From Anaerolineae bacterium (GTDB lineage: Bacteria > Chloroflexota > Anaerolineae > UBA1429): DNA of 11,943 bases. Under the pieces are notes generated by a model that was not told where the DNA came from, did not search any database, and saw nothing but the letters and a program-made list of their open reading frames with translations. The stretch covers positions 1 to 11,943 of the forward strand of contig SKLG01000100.1 in assembly GCA_007123335.1 (NCBI GenBank), in the 5' to 3' direction. Every line of letters begins with the position of its first letter. The stretch's first letter is position 1. Positions 1-6,599 of this stretch are shown here, one piece after another. Both the position numbers and the translations under genes were made by a program.

Positions 1-722
1 AACACCATGCCGATGGGCGCGCCGTCGGGGCGATAGAGCCACAGCCCTCCCGGCCCCGTGCAGTAGATATTGCCCTCCACATCGACCTTCATGCCGTCGG
101 GGCCGCCGGGCATCTCTGACTCCATGTGGGCGAATATTCGCGAGTTGGTCAGCGTCCCATCGGCGCGTACATCCAGGGTGCGGATCTGGCGCCGGGTGGT
201 GTCGTCGATATAGAGCGTCTGCTCATCGGGCGAAAAGGCCAGGCCGTTGGGGCGGTCGAAATCGTCCACCAGAAGCTGAAGCTCGCCGTCGGGCGCGATG
301 CGATAGACGCCGTGCCAGGGCAGCTCCTTCTCCTCCTCGCGGATGCCATAGGGCGGATCGGTGAAATAGATGCTGCCATCGCTGCGCACCACGACATCGT
401 TGGGGCTGTTGAGGCGTTTGCCCTCATAGTGGGTCGCCAGGGCGGTGACCGTCCCATCCGCCTCGGTGCGCGACACCCGGCGCTCGCCATGCTCGCAGGC
501 GATCAACCGCCCTTGCCGGTCAAAGGTCAATCCGTTGGCGTGGCCGCTGGGTCTGCGCCACGGTTCGGGGCTGCCTCCAGGAACCAGCTTGTAGATCGTC
601 GATGCCGGGATGTCGCTGAACAGCAAATAGCCGTCGGGATGCCACACCGGCCCCTCGGTGAATTGTAGGCCCGAGGCCACCTGTTGCCACTCTAGCGATG
701 CCAAAAGATCGGCAAGCGTCAT
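1..722 (-). CDS. SMP-30/gluconolactonase-family lactonase (3' end outside window)
   Basis: This is a six-bladed beta-propeller sugar lactonase or related hydrolase, with 240 codons visible and no stop before the window edge. The start is ATG at 722, preceded by an AGAGGAA ribosome-binding stretch. Family residues are visible: FTEGPVW near residue 21 (Glu23, metal ligand), SPNDVV near 106 (Asn108), RPNGLAFSPDE near 157 (Asn159), LYIDDT near 170 and GGPDGMKVD near 206 (Asp209). These match the Glu/Asn/Asn/Asp set that binds the divalent metal in SMP-30 lactonases. There is no signal peptide, so it is probably cytosolic. The family is usually about 280-300 residues, so roughly 50 residues are missing. 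It lies downstream of, and on the same strand as, the large exported protein, about 100 bp away. Family assignment is firm; the exact lactone substrate cannot be read from the sequence. Confidence 0.9.
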   Translation of the reverse strand, partial: MTLADLLASLEWQQVASGLQFTEGPVWHPDGYLLFSDIPASTIYKLVPGGSPEPWRRPSGHANGLTFDRQGRLIACEHGERRVSRTEADGTVTALATHYEGKRLNSPNDVVVRSDGSIYFTDPPYGIREEEKELPWHGVYRIAPDGELQLLVDDFDRPNGLAFSPDEQTLYIDDTTRRQIRTLDVRADGTLTNSRIFAHMESEMPGGPDGMKVDVEGNIYCTGPGGLWLYRPDGAPIGMV

Positions 723-826
723 TTCCTCTTTCCCCCCTTTGGTGTGACGTGAATGGCAGCGATTGTACCGACCGATGGGGGGCCAGGCAAATCGAGATTC
801 CTGGCCTGGCTGTCAAGATCAGGACG
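723..826. other. Intergenic gap between two minus-strand genes, with a hairpin
   Basis: This 104-bp gap separates the stop of the exported protein gene from the start of the lactonase. It contains an imperfect hairpin at 781-806: GGCCAGG at 781-787 pairs with CCTGGCC at 800-806, and AAT/ATT inside can extend the stem. No run of T follows on either strand, so it is not a canonical intrinsic terminator. No convincing promoter was seen for the lactonase gene. Confidence 0.45.
781..806 (-). terminator. Possible hairpin terminator after the exported protein gene
   Basis: A 7-bp perfect stem (GGCCAGG/CCTGGCC) sits 20 bp past the stop codon of the minus-strand gene ending at 827. Part of its 12-nt loop can also pair. 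It lacks a U tract, so it might instead be an mRNA 3'-end stabiliser or a processing site. Low confidence. Confidence 0.3.
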
Positions 827-2524
827 CTACCGCGTGAAAAAGGGATGGAACAGTAGCGGCAAATAGTGTGGCGGCAGCGTCGGCGTGGATGTCGCGGTGG
901 CGGTGGCTGTCGCCGTCGGCGTGATCGTCGCCGTTGGCGATGGCGATGCGGTGGCCGTATGCGTGGGCGTCGCCGTTACCGTCGGCGTCGCCGTTACCGT
1001 CGGCGTCGGCGTCCTGGACGGTGTTGGCGTATAGGTCAAGGTGGCCGCCGGCGTCGCTGGCCAGACATGGGGCGGCGAGAAATCGACCACAAGCATGGCG
1101 CGGTGTTGATAGGAGCCGTCGATGGCGTGAACGCGCCGTGGCGTGCTGTCGCCTCCCTGGCCGATGAGCAGCAGGCTCAGGGCGTTATGCCATTGCCAGT
1201 CCGGCCGGTTGACGATCTCCTGGATCACCGACGCCAAATCCGGCGAGCCATACTCCCTCCCTGTGCGCCACACCTCCGAAGCGGGCACATCCCATACGGT
1301 ATAGGCCGTGGTGCGCGGGCGCACCGTCACCAGCGGCCCCTCACGAAAGCTGGGCGACTGGCCCACATTGTCGGCATAGATGTGCAGCTTCATACGCCAA
1401 TAGCTGTCCTCGGCGGCTGTGACCCGCACCTGGGCATGATGGATCGTCGAGCCTTGGGGGATTTGCAGATGGTTAAAGCGCAACCCGCCGTGATACACAC
1501 CGCCTCCGTCAAGGTTCACCGTTGCGCTGTCGCGCCGGTTGGCGGTGCCCTCCACAAAGGTGTCATCGTCGGAGGTGACGATGCGCTGCGTCGCCTGGCG
1601 CAGCGGCATGCCCGATAGCCCGCGTAGCAGCAGGCCGTTGAGGATCGGCGCGCTGCCCCCCTGTCCGACAAAGGTGATGTCCAGTTGGTCGTCGGCCACG
1701 GTCACCGTCCCTGTGATGACCAGGGCATGGTAGGTGCCCACCTGTGCGGCCACGTCAATGTCGCGAATCGCTACCTCGTTTGGCGTGCCCTTTTCCAAAT
1801 AGATGTCGAACACCCGGGCGCCGGGCGCTGTGGCGCTCAGCTCGGCCAGATGGAACTCGGCCAGGATCCCGGTCTGTGCCGAGCCCGCCGACAGGTAGCA
1901 GCCAAAAGCGCTCACGCCGACGCGCTGCGATTGGTACAGGCCGTCATCCGTCGTCCCGGCGATGGGCGCCGTCACCTGATGCCGCGTGCCGCCGTCAAAC
2001 CCATACCACTGATGAATGATCCCGCCGTCGGGATCATTCGCCCACCACTCGCCCGATGTGTCCTGCCAGATCGAATGACTGCCCGTGTTCAACCCCAGTC
2101 GGGTATAGGCTTTGTGTTCCCGCGCGCCCCACACAATCTCGTCATCGACCACAGCATAAGGCCGTATATAGATCGTCTGTGCCGCGCTTGGTACGTCAAT
2201 GTACTCAAAAAATCCCCCTGCAGGACGGTTCACCTGAAAGGGCGTGCGATAGCGATAGTTCTTGTCAGTAGCGCGGCTGACCGTGTCCCAAAACACTGAC
2301 GTGCGATCTACCTCAGGGCTACCCTCCACAACCCAGTGCAGAGCGATCGAGCCCCCTGGAGCGGTAAGTGCCGGCAGCCCACGCATCGCTACCGTCGCCG
2401 ATGTGGGTTCCAGCATCGGCAGATCCACGGCGACGGGTTCGCGCAACATGGCGATGACCGGCGCCGCCAACAGCAGCATGGCCAGGGCGACAAGAGCAAC
2501 GACGAACCGGCGACGTATTGGCAT
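827..2524 (-). CDS. Exported multidomain surface protein: Fn3-like, malectin-like, DNRLRE-like beta-sandwich, TPT linker
   Basis: The protein has 565 residues from the ATG at 2524, chosen because GGAGG (plus-strand 2532-2536) lies 7 nt upstream. An ATG 8 codons earlier has no such site. Residues 1-25 form a signal peptide (MPIRRR, then a hydrophobic run to PVIA). Residues 44-140 look like an Fn3-type beta domain. Residues 143-302 resemble malectin/carbohydrate-binding modules (AEFHLAEL, RVFDIYLEKG, LDITFVGQGGSAPILNG). Residues 314-482 resemble a beta-sandwich common in bacterial surface proteins (TSDDDTFVEG, GLRFNHLQIPQGSTI, PDLASVIQEIVNRPDW). Residues 490-549 are a Thr/Pro/Ala linker, followed by the tail LPPHYLPLLFHPFFTR. 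No catalytic motif was seen. The likely role is polysaccharide binding or a structural surface function; the domain names are inferred from motif resemblance. Substrate and partners are unknown. Confidence 0.8.
   Translation of the reverse strand: MPIRRRFVVALVALAMLLLAAPVIAMLREPVAVDLPMLEPTSATVAMRGLPALTAPGGSIALHWVVEGSPEVDRTSVFWDTVSRATDKNYRYRTPFQVNRPAGGFFEYIDVPSAAQTIYIRPYAVVDDEIVWGAREHKAYTRLGLNTGSHSIWQDTSGEWWANDPDGGIIHQWYGFDGGTRHQVTAPIAGTTDDGLYQSQRVGVSAFGCYLSAGSAQTGILAEFHLAELSATAPGARVFDIYLEKGTPNEVAIRDIDVAAQVGTYHALVITGTVTVADDQLDITFVGQGGSAPILNGLLLRGLSGMPLRQATQRIVTSDDDTFVEGTANRRDSATVNLDGGGVYHGGLRFNHLQIPQGSTIHHAQVRVTAAEDSYWRMKLHIYADNVGQSPSFREGPLVTVRPRTTAYTVWDVPASEVWRTGREYGSPDLASVIQEIVNRPDWQWHNALSLLLIGQGGDSTPRRVHAIDGSYQHRAMLVVDFSPPHVWPATPAATLTYTPTPSRTPTPTVTATPTVTATPTHTATASPSPTATITPTATATATATSTPTLPPHYLPLLFHPFFTR
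878..1057 (-). repeat. Low-complexity Thr/Pro/Ala-coding region
   Basis: This encodes residues 490-549 of the exported protein, an alternating T/P/A/S/V linker. It includes a perfect 18-bp tandem duplication (969-986 and 987-1004, unit GTCGCCGTTACCGTCGGC on the plus strand) encoding repeated PTVTAT. Such linkers are likely extended and may be O-glycosylated. Repeat number may vary by slippage. Confidence 0.8.
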
Positions 2525-2764
2525 TCCACATCCTCCACAGCGACGCATAAAGCGCAGACATGGCGCTCAGGGCCTCCTCCTACAAGGACGATCTGGATGC
2601 TGAAAAGGTGCGCGCTTCCGGCTCGTGGCTCCTTTGCCAGATTGTGCCTGATGCGTGCGCCGAACCTTGTCTCTCTGAAAGAGTGTGGTACAATGGGGAG
2701 GTGTTCGTTGATCCTATTGTAGCCATCTATGGTTGGCGGATGACATCCATCGAGGCAAGAGACG
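2525..2764. other. Divergent intergenic region between the exported protein and plsC-like genes
   Basis: This is about 240 bp without a supported gene. It holds the Shine-Dalgarno of the minus-strand gene near 2532-2536 and a rightward promoter candidate at 2667-2694. The rest shows no tRNA-like or riboswitch-like structure that I could recognise. A promoter for the minus-strand gene must lie here or further right, but none is convincing. Confidence 0.6.
2667..2694 (+). promoter_or_regulatory. Sigma70-type promoter candidate for the plsC-ybeY unit
   Basis: TTGTCT (2667-2672) and TACAAT (2689-2694) are separated by 16 bp and closely match the -35/-10 consensus TTGACA/TATAAT. Transcription would start near 2701, giving a leader of about 60 nt before the ATG at 2765. 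A small CTCT/AGAG inverted repeat lies in the spacer. This is a consensus match only. Confidence 0.55.
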
Positions 2765-3502
2765 ATGACAGCTTCTAGTTCGGCCAGACCCAGCCTGCGT
2801 CCTACCTACAAGGCCAGCCCGGTGCTGTATGCGGTGATGCGCTGGCTTATCGGTTGTTTGATGCGCATTTTGTATCGTTACGAGATCCACGGCAGTGAAA
2901 ACGTGCCCAGTCAGGGCGCAATCATTGTCGTTGTGAACCACCTGCACCTCCTCGATCCCCTTGCCGTGGCGCCAGCCATCTCGCGCCAGATCGTGACTCT
3001 GGCAGCCGACAAGTGGCGGAGCAATCCCCTCATCGGCGTCTTTCTCAAGTTGGCCGGCTCGATCTTTGTCGCCCGTGGTGAGGTGGATCGCAAGGCGTTA
3101 CGCGCCTGCCTGGAGCTGCTCAATGACGGCGGTGCGCTGGCCGTTGCCCCAGAGGGGACGCGCAGCCGAACGGGACAGCTACAACGCGCCCGGCCAGGAG
3201 CGGCCTACCTGGCTACGCGCACCAACGCCATGATCCTGCCGGTAGCTTTTTGGGGCGTGGAAAAGCTGCGTACCTGGTGCAAGCTGCGGCGTCCCCGTTG
3301 CCAGGTGATCATCGGCAAGCCTTTTCGGCTGCGACAGAGCCAAGATAAACCCTCTACGGCGGAGCTTCAAGAGCTCGCCGATGTCATGTCCATCCAGATC
3401 GCACGGTTGCTCCCCGAAAGCTATCGCGGGGTGTACGCCGAGTCGGCCTCCGCTGTCGAGGTGGGCGAGGCCGATCTGCCCATCGTGCCGATTTGCCGAT
3501 GA
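2765..3502 (+). CDS. plsC: 1-acyl-sn-glycerol-3-phosphate acyltransferase (PlsC/LPLAT family)
   Basis: This enzyme transfers an acyl chain to lysophosphatidic acid to make phosphatidic acid at the inner face of the membrane. The 245-residue product shows all four LPLAT blocks. NHLHLLD (58-64) is the catalytic HX4D motif; GSIFVARG (98-105) is block II; PEGTRS (129-134) is block III and binds the glycerol phosphate; ILPVAF (157-162) is block IV. A hydrophobic segment at 19-37 (VLYAVMRWLIGCLMRILYR) probably associates with the membrane. Length is typical. The start at 2765 has only a weak upstream purine stretch (GAGGCAAGAGACG). Its stop overlaps the next start by ATGA, implying translational coupling with ybeY. 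Family is certain; other LPLAT acceptors remain possible. Confidence 0.9.
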   Translation: MTASSSARPSLRPTYKASPVLYAVMRWLIGCLMRILYRYEIHGSENVPSQGAIIVVVNHLHLLDPLAVAPAISRQIVTLAADKWRSNPLIGVFLKLAGSIFVARGEVDRKALRACLELLNDGGALAVAPEGTRSRTGQLQRARPGAAYLATRTNAMILPVAFWGVEKLRTWCKLRRPRCQVIIGKPFRLRQSQDKPSTAELQELADVMSIQIARLLPESYRGVYAESASAVEVGEADLPIVPICR

Positions 3503-3996
3503 CCACGCCGTCACCGGCTGAGCCCGAGTACGATATCGATGTGCAGATCGATCCGCAGCTTGTCGAATCTGTGGACGACGAGCGACTGGCTGAAATAGCC
3601 CGTGGCGTGTTGCGACGAGAGGGACAGCCGGCGGGAACGGCGCTCGCGCTGGTTATCACCACCGATGACGCCATACAAGAGTTGAACCGTCTCTACCGTC
3701 AATCAGATCGCCCGACCGATGTGCTGGCCTTTGCCGCCCACGAGAGTGTCCCTGAGGGCGACGACGAGGCCAGCTTTGTGACGGCGGATGACGACTTTAC
3801 ACGCTATTTGGGCGATGTTATTATTTCGCACGACACCGCCGCCGCCCAGGCGGTGGAGCAGGGCCATGGGCTGGATCGCGAATTGGCACTCTTGGTGATC
3901 CATGGCTGCCTGCACCTGCTGGGCTATGACGACGAGGCGCCAGAGCCTCGTCAACGCATGTGGACCCGTCAACAGGATCTTTGGGAGTCTTTGTAA
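3499..3996 (+). CDS. ybeY: Endoribonuclease/rRNA maturation factor YbeY, variant zinc site
   Basis: YbeY is a zinc metallo-endoribonuclease involved in 16S rRNA 3'-end maturation and ribosome quality control. The product is 165 residues from the ATG at 3499, which overlaps the plsC stop (ATGA). A TTG two codons earlier is less likely. Conserved segments are LNRLYRQSDRPTDVLAF (63-79), GDVIIS (105-110) and the metal motif HGCLHLLGYDD (135-145). The family consensus is HGxLHLxGYDH, so His135 and His139 are present but the third ligand is Asp145. Asp can bind zinc, and metzincins with such a His-to-Asp change are known, so activity may be kept. The N-terminal ten residues are Pro/Glu-rich and poorly conserved. 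Confidence 0.93.
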   Translation: MTTPSPAEPEYDIDVQIDPQLVESVDDERLAEIARGVLRREGQPAGTALALVITTDDAIQELNRLYRQSDRPTDVLAFAAHESVPEGDDEASFVTADDDFTRYLGDVIISHDTAAAQAVEQGHGLDRELALLVIHGCLHLLGYDDEAPEPRQRMWTRQQDLWESL

Positions 3997-4100
3997 CCAT
4001 ACCTTCGCTATCCGATCGGTGAGCGCTCGCGCGCAATGGCTGGTATTTCGACGAGTATTCGCGACAGTGGAGCTGATCCGGCGCCACGCCCACATTTTAT

Positions 4101-4106
4101 GGGAGG
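4101..4106 (+). promoter_or_regulatory. Strong Shine-Dalgarno deciding a TTG start for iorA
   Basis: GGGAGG sits 7 nt before the TTG at 4114. The ATG at 4036 and the ATG at 4099 in the same frame lack a comparable site. The protein from TTG begins (M)KTLLSGNQALARGA, which matches the usual N-terminus of IorA. The 117-bp gap after ybeY (3997-4113) shows no convincing promoter or gene. Confidence 0.8.
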
Positions 4107-4113
4107 ACGATCC

Positions 4114-5988
4114 TTGAAGACTCTGCTATCCGGCAATCAGGCCCTTGCCCGCGGCGCTTGGGAGGCGGGCGTTCGGGTGGCGGCGGGTTATCCCGGCACG
4201 CCCAGCACCGAGATTCTCGAGAATTTTGCACCCATGTCCAACGTCTATGCCGAGTGGTGCCCCAATGAAAAGGTGGCTCTGGACGTGGCCGCCGGCGCCG
4301 CTTACGCCGGCACCCGGGCGCTGGCGGTGATGAAGCACGTCGGCGTAAACGTGGCCGCCGATGCCCTCTTTTACGCCTCCATGACCGGTATGCCAGCTGG
4401 CCTGGTCATCATTGTCGCCGACGACCCCGGCATGCATAGCTCTCAGGGGGAGCAGGACACGCGGCGCTATGCTAAATTCGCCCGTCTTCCCTGTCTGGAG
4501 CCCAGCGACACCCAAGAGGCCAAGGACATGATAGCCGTGGCTTTTGAGTTAAGCGAGCGCTTTGACACGCCGGTCATCGTCCGCGTCACCACCCGCATCT
4601 CGCACTCCTACGGCGTCGTCGAGCTGGACCCTGATGCGCAGGGGCCGGTTTGGCCCGACGATTCGCCTGCGTATCATATCGATACCACCAAATATGTCAT
4701 GGTCCCCGGCAATGCCCGCCGCCGTCATCCGGTGATGGAGCAGCGCATGGAGGATCTGGCAGCCTACGCCAACGAGTTCCCGGTGAACCGCGTGGAGATG
4801 GCCAAGTGCCCGGCACCTTCCGCGTCGTCATCGACGCCGGTGCCGGGCACTTCCCTGGGCATCGTCACCCACGGCGTCGCCTACCAATACGCCCGCGAAG
4901 TTCTGCCGGAGGCTTCCTTCCTGCGCCTGGGGATGACCTACCCCATCCCGCGCCAGATGGTTGCCGATTTCGCCGCCAAGGTCGATCGGCTGCTGGTCAT
5001 CGAGGAGCTTGACCCGGTCATCGAAGAGGAGCTGCGCCTGGCCGGCATCGAATGCGAGGGGAAGCAGTTCTTCCCCCTCATCGGCGAGTTGTCGCCCGAT
5101 GCGGTGCGCGAGGGCGCTGTGGCCGCCGGCGTGCTGGAGGAGACCGACCAGGTGCCCCAGGTGCCGGGCACTTCTGAAAGTGCCCGGCACCTGCCCGCTC
5201 TGCCGCCCCGGCCGCCGGTCCTCTGCCCCGGTTGTCCGCATCGCGGCGTGTTCGCCATCACCCGCAAGCTCAAGCTGGTGGTGAATGGCGATATCGGCTG
5301 CTACACCCTGGGCTTTTTGCCGCCATTGGCCGCGCTCCATACCTGCGGCTGTATGGGCGCCAGCATCGGCGTGGCTCATGGTTTATCCAAGGCCGGCGTC
5401 CAGCAAAAGAACGTCGCCGTCATCGGCGACTCGACCTTTTTCCACACCGGTCTTCCGGCGCTGCTCAACATCGCCTATAACAAGGGCACGGCCACAACCA
5501 TCATCCTCGATAACCGCACCACGGCCATGACCGGCCATCAGCAGCACCCCGGCACCGGCTATACCTTGCAGGAAGAGCCGACCATGGCCGTGGACCTGCC
5601 GACGCTGATCCGCGGGCTGGGCATCGAGCACGTGCACGTCGTCGATCCCTACGATCTGCAGGAGGTGGAGGAGACGCTGCGTGCCTGCGTCGAGTGCGAC
5701 GAGCCCTCGGTGGTCATTGCCCAGCGCGAGTGTGCGCTGTTGCCGGCCGCGCGAAGCCGCTACCAGGCGTTGACCGTGGATGCGGAGAGCTGCATCGCCT
5801 GCGGCCTCTGTCGCCAGTTGGGTTGCGCGGCGTTGTTCAAAGGGGAGCAGATCGAGCGGTCCGGGGGCAGGATCGCCTACAAGACGACGATCGATCCCCT
5901 GCTCTGCACCGGCTGCGAGATCTGCGCCCAGATCTGCCCGCGCAGCGCCATTTCCTTCCGCACAGACACCGAGGAGGTCCCGGCGTGA
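4114..5988 (+). CDS. iorA: Indolepyruvate:ferredoxin oxidoreductase, alpha subunit
   Basis: IorA with IorB oxidatively decarboxylates aryl pyruvates (from Trp, Phe and Tyr transamination) to aryl-acetyl-CoA, reducing ferredoxin; it is oxygen-sensitive and cytosolic. There are 624 residues from the TTG at 4114. The pyrimidine-binding domain is about 1-200 (GYPGTPSTEI, NEKVALDVAAGA, DDPGMHSSQGEQD). A transketolase-C-like domain is about 248-345 (GIVTHGVAYQY, VIEELDPVIEEE). The TPP domain is about 366-545 (CPGCPHRG, GDIGCYTLG, GDSTFFHTGLPALLN, DNRTTAMTGHQ). The C-terminus has two [4Fe-4S] sites: Cys560/563/566/571 and Cys598/601/604/608. Oddly, the two interdomain linkers (231-247 and 349-360) are encoded by copies of one palindromic DNA repeat. 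The stop overlaps iorB. Confidence 0.95.
   Translation: MKTLLSGNQALARGAWEAGVRVAAGYPGTPSTEILENFAPMSNVYAEWCPNEKVALDVAAGAAYAGTRALAVMKHVGVNVAADALFYASMTGMPAGLVIIVADDPGMHSSQGEQDTRRYAKFARLPCLEPSDTQEAKDMIAVAFELSERFDTPVIVRVTTRISHSYGVVELDPDAQGPVWPDDSPAYHIDTTKYVMVPGNARRRHPVMEQRMEDLAAYANEFPVNRVEMAKCPAPSASSSTPVPGTSLGIVTHGVAYQYAREVLPEASFLRLGMTYPIPRQMVADFAAKVDRLLVIEELDPVIEEELRLAGIECEGKQFFPLIGELSPDAVREGAVAAGVLEETDQVPQVPGTSESARHLPALPPRPPVLCPGCPHRGVFAITRKLKLVVNGDIGCYTLGFLPPLAALHTCGCMGASIGVAHGLSKAGVQQKNVAVIGDSTFFHTGLPALLNIAYNKGTATTIILDNRTTAMTGHQQHPGTGYTLQEEPTMAVDLPTLIRGLGIEHVHVVDPYDLQEVEETLRACVECDEPSVVIAQRECALLPAARSRYQALTVDAESCIACGLCRQLGCAALFKGEQIERSGGRIAYKTTIDPLLCTGCEICAQICPRSAISFRTDTEEVPA
4804..4852 (+). repeat. 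In-frame inverted repeat inside iorA, copy 1
   Basis: AAGTGCCCGGCACC (4804-4817) and GGTGCCGGGCACTT (4839-4852) are a perfect 14-bp inverted pair. Inside the 21-nt spacer, GCGTCG (4822-4827) pairs with CGACGC (4832-4837) around a TCAT loop. The whole can fold into a long, nearly continuous hairpin. It encodes residues 231-247 (KCPAPSASSSTPVPGTS), a linker between the pyrimidine and middle domains. Confidence 0.9.
5148..5165 (+). repeat. Tandem 9-bp duplication next to the second inverted repeat
   Basis: CCAGGTGCC occurs twice back to back (5148-5156, 5157-5165), encoding QVPQVP. It overlaps the left arm of the hairpin at 5159-5192. It may be a slippage product or a trace of an insertion event. 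Confidence 0.7.
5159..5192 (+). repeat. In-frame inverted repeat inside iorA, copy 2
   Basis: AGGTGCCGGGCACTT (5159-5173) and AAGTGCCCGGCACCT (5178-5192) form a perfect 15-bp hairpin with a CTGA loop. The arms are the same 14-mer as at 4804-4852 but in the opposite order. It encodes residues 349-360 (QVPGTSESARHL), the linker before the TPP-binding domain. No T run follows, so it is not a terminator. Confidence 0.92.
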
Positions 5989-6590
5989 TGGCCAAGACTA
6001 CAAACATACTGCTGGTGGGCGTTGGTGGCCAGGGCACGCTGCTCGCCGCCGACGTCGTCGCCCTGGTGGGCATGGAGATCGGCCTGGATGTGAAAAAGTC
6101 CGAGGTGCACGGCATGGCCCAGCGCGGCGGTAGCGTCACCAGCCATGTGCGCTGGGCGGAGCAGGTGCATTCGCCGCTCATCCCCGTCGGCGAGGTGGAC
6201 TATTTTATCGCCTTTGAGCGCCTGGAGGCGTTGCGCTACGTCGACATGTTGAGCCCCGAGGCGGTGGCGTTGGTCAACGACTATCGGATCTCGCCCGTGG
6301 GGGTGAGTTCAGGCGATGGTGTCTATCCCTCTGAGGAGGATCAGGACGCCGTCTATGGGCCTCTTCTCGAGCGCGTCCACTATGTGCCAGCCATCGATCT
6401 GGCTCAAGAGCTGGGCAACCCTCGGGTGAACAATGTGGTCATGCTCGGCGCGCTATCGTCGCTACTTGACGTGCCCGAGGATGTGTGGCTAAATGTGGTC
6501 AGTGCGCGCGTGCCCGAGCGTTACATCGCGCTGAACGAGCGCGCCTTTGCCGTTGGGCGCGAGCATATGCGCGTCGCACTGGCGCGCTAG
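5988..6590 (+). CDS. iorB: Indolepyruvate:ferredoxin oxidoreductase, beta subunit
   Basis: This is the gamma-type (POR/KOR catalytic-domain) partner of IorA; together they form the aryl-pyruvate oxidoreductase. The 200-residue product has the glycine-rich GVGGQGT at 11-17 and the family signature KKSEVHGMAQRGGSV at 36-50, which contacts CoA/TPP in homologous oxidoreductases. The start is the ATG at 5988, overlapping the iorA stop (TGATG), with GAGGAGG at 5971-5977. A GTG one codon upstream is equally well placed. Length is typical. It is translationally coupled to iorA, as expected for a fixed-ratio complex. The upstream open frame back to 5694 is only an out-of-frame extension over the iorA end. 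Confidence 0.95.
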   Translation: MAKTTNILLVGVGGQGTLLAADVVALVGMEIGLDVKKSEVHGMAQRGGSVTSHVRWAEQVHSPLIPVGEVDYFIAFERLEALRYVDMLSPEAVALVNDYRISPVGVSSGDGVYPSEEDQDAVYGPLLERVHYVPAIDLAQELGNPRVNNVVMLGALSSLLDVPEDVWLNVVSARVPERYIALNERAFAVGREHMRVALAR

Positions 6591-6599
6591 GAGAAGAGG

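Noticed and set aside
126..668. Plus-strand 180-codon frame over the lactonase
   Set aside because: It is a shadow of the SMP-30 gene, whose metal-site residues are all present on the minus strand.
1685..2299. 204-codon plus-strand frame antisense to the exported protein
   Set aside because: The minus-strand protein has a signal peptide, domains and a Shine-Dalgarno; the antisense frame has none.
2716..2721. Leftward -10 box (TACAAT on the minus strand) for the exported protein gene
   Set aside because: No acceptable -35 element at the right spacing; a six-base match alone is not enough.
5159..5192. Intrinsic terminator inside iorA
   Set aside because: The hairpin is perfect but no T run follows on either strand and conserved coding sequence continues through it.
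4828..5379. 183-codon minus-strand frame antisense to iorA
   Set aside because: iorA is an unmistakable gene in the other frame; the antisense translation has no recognisable motif.
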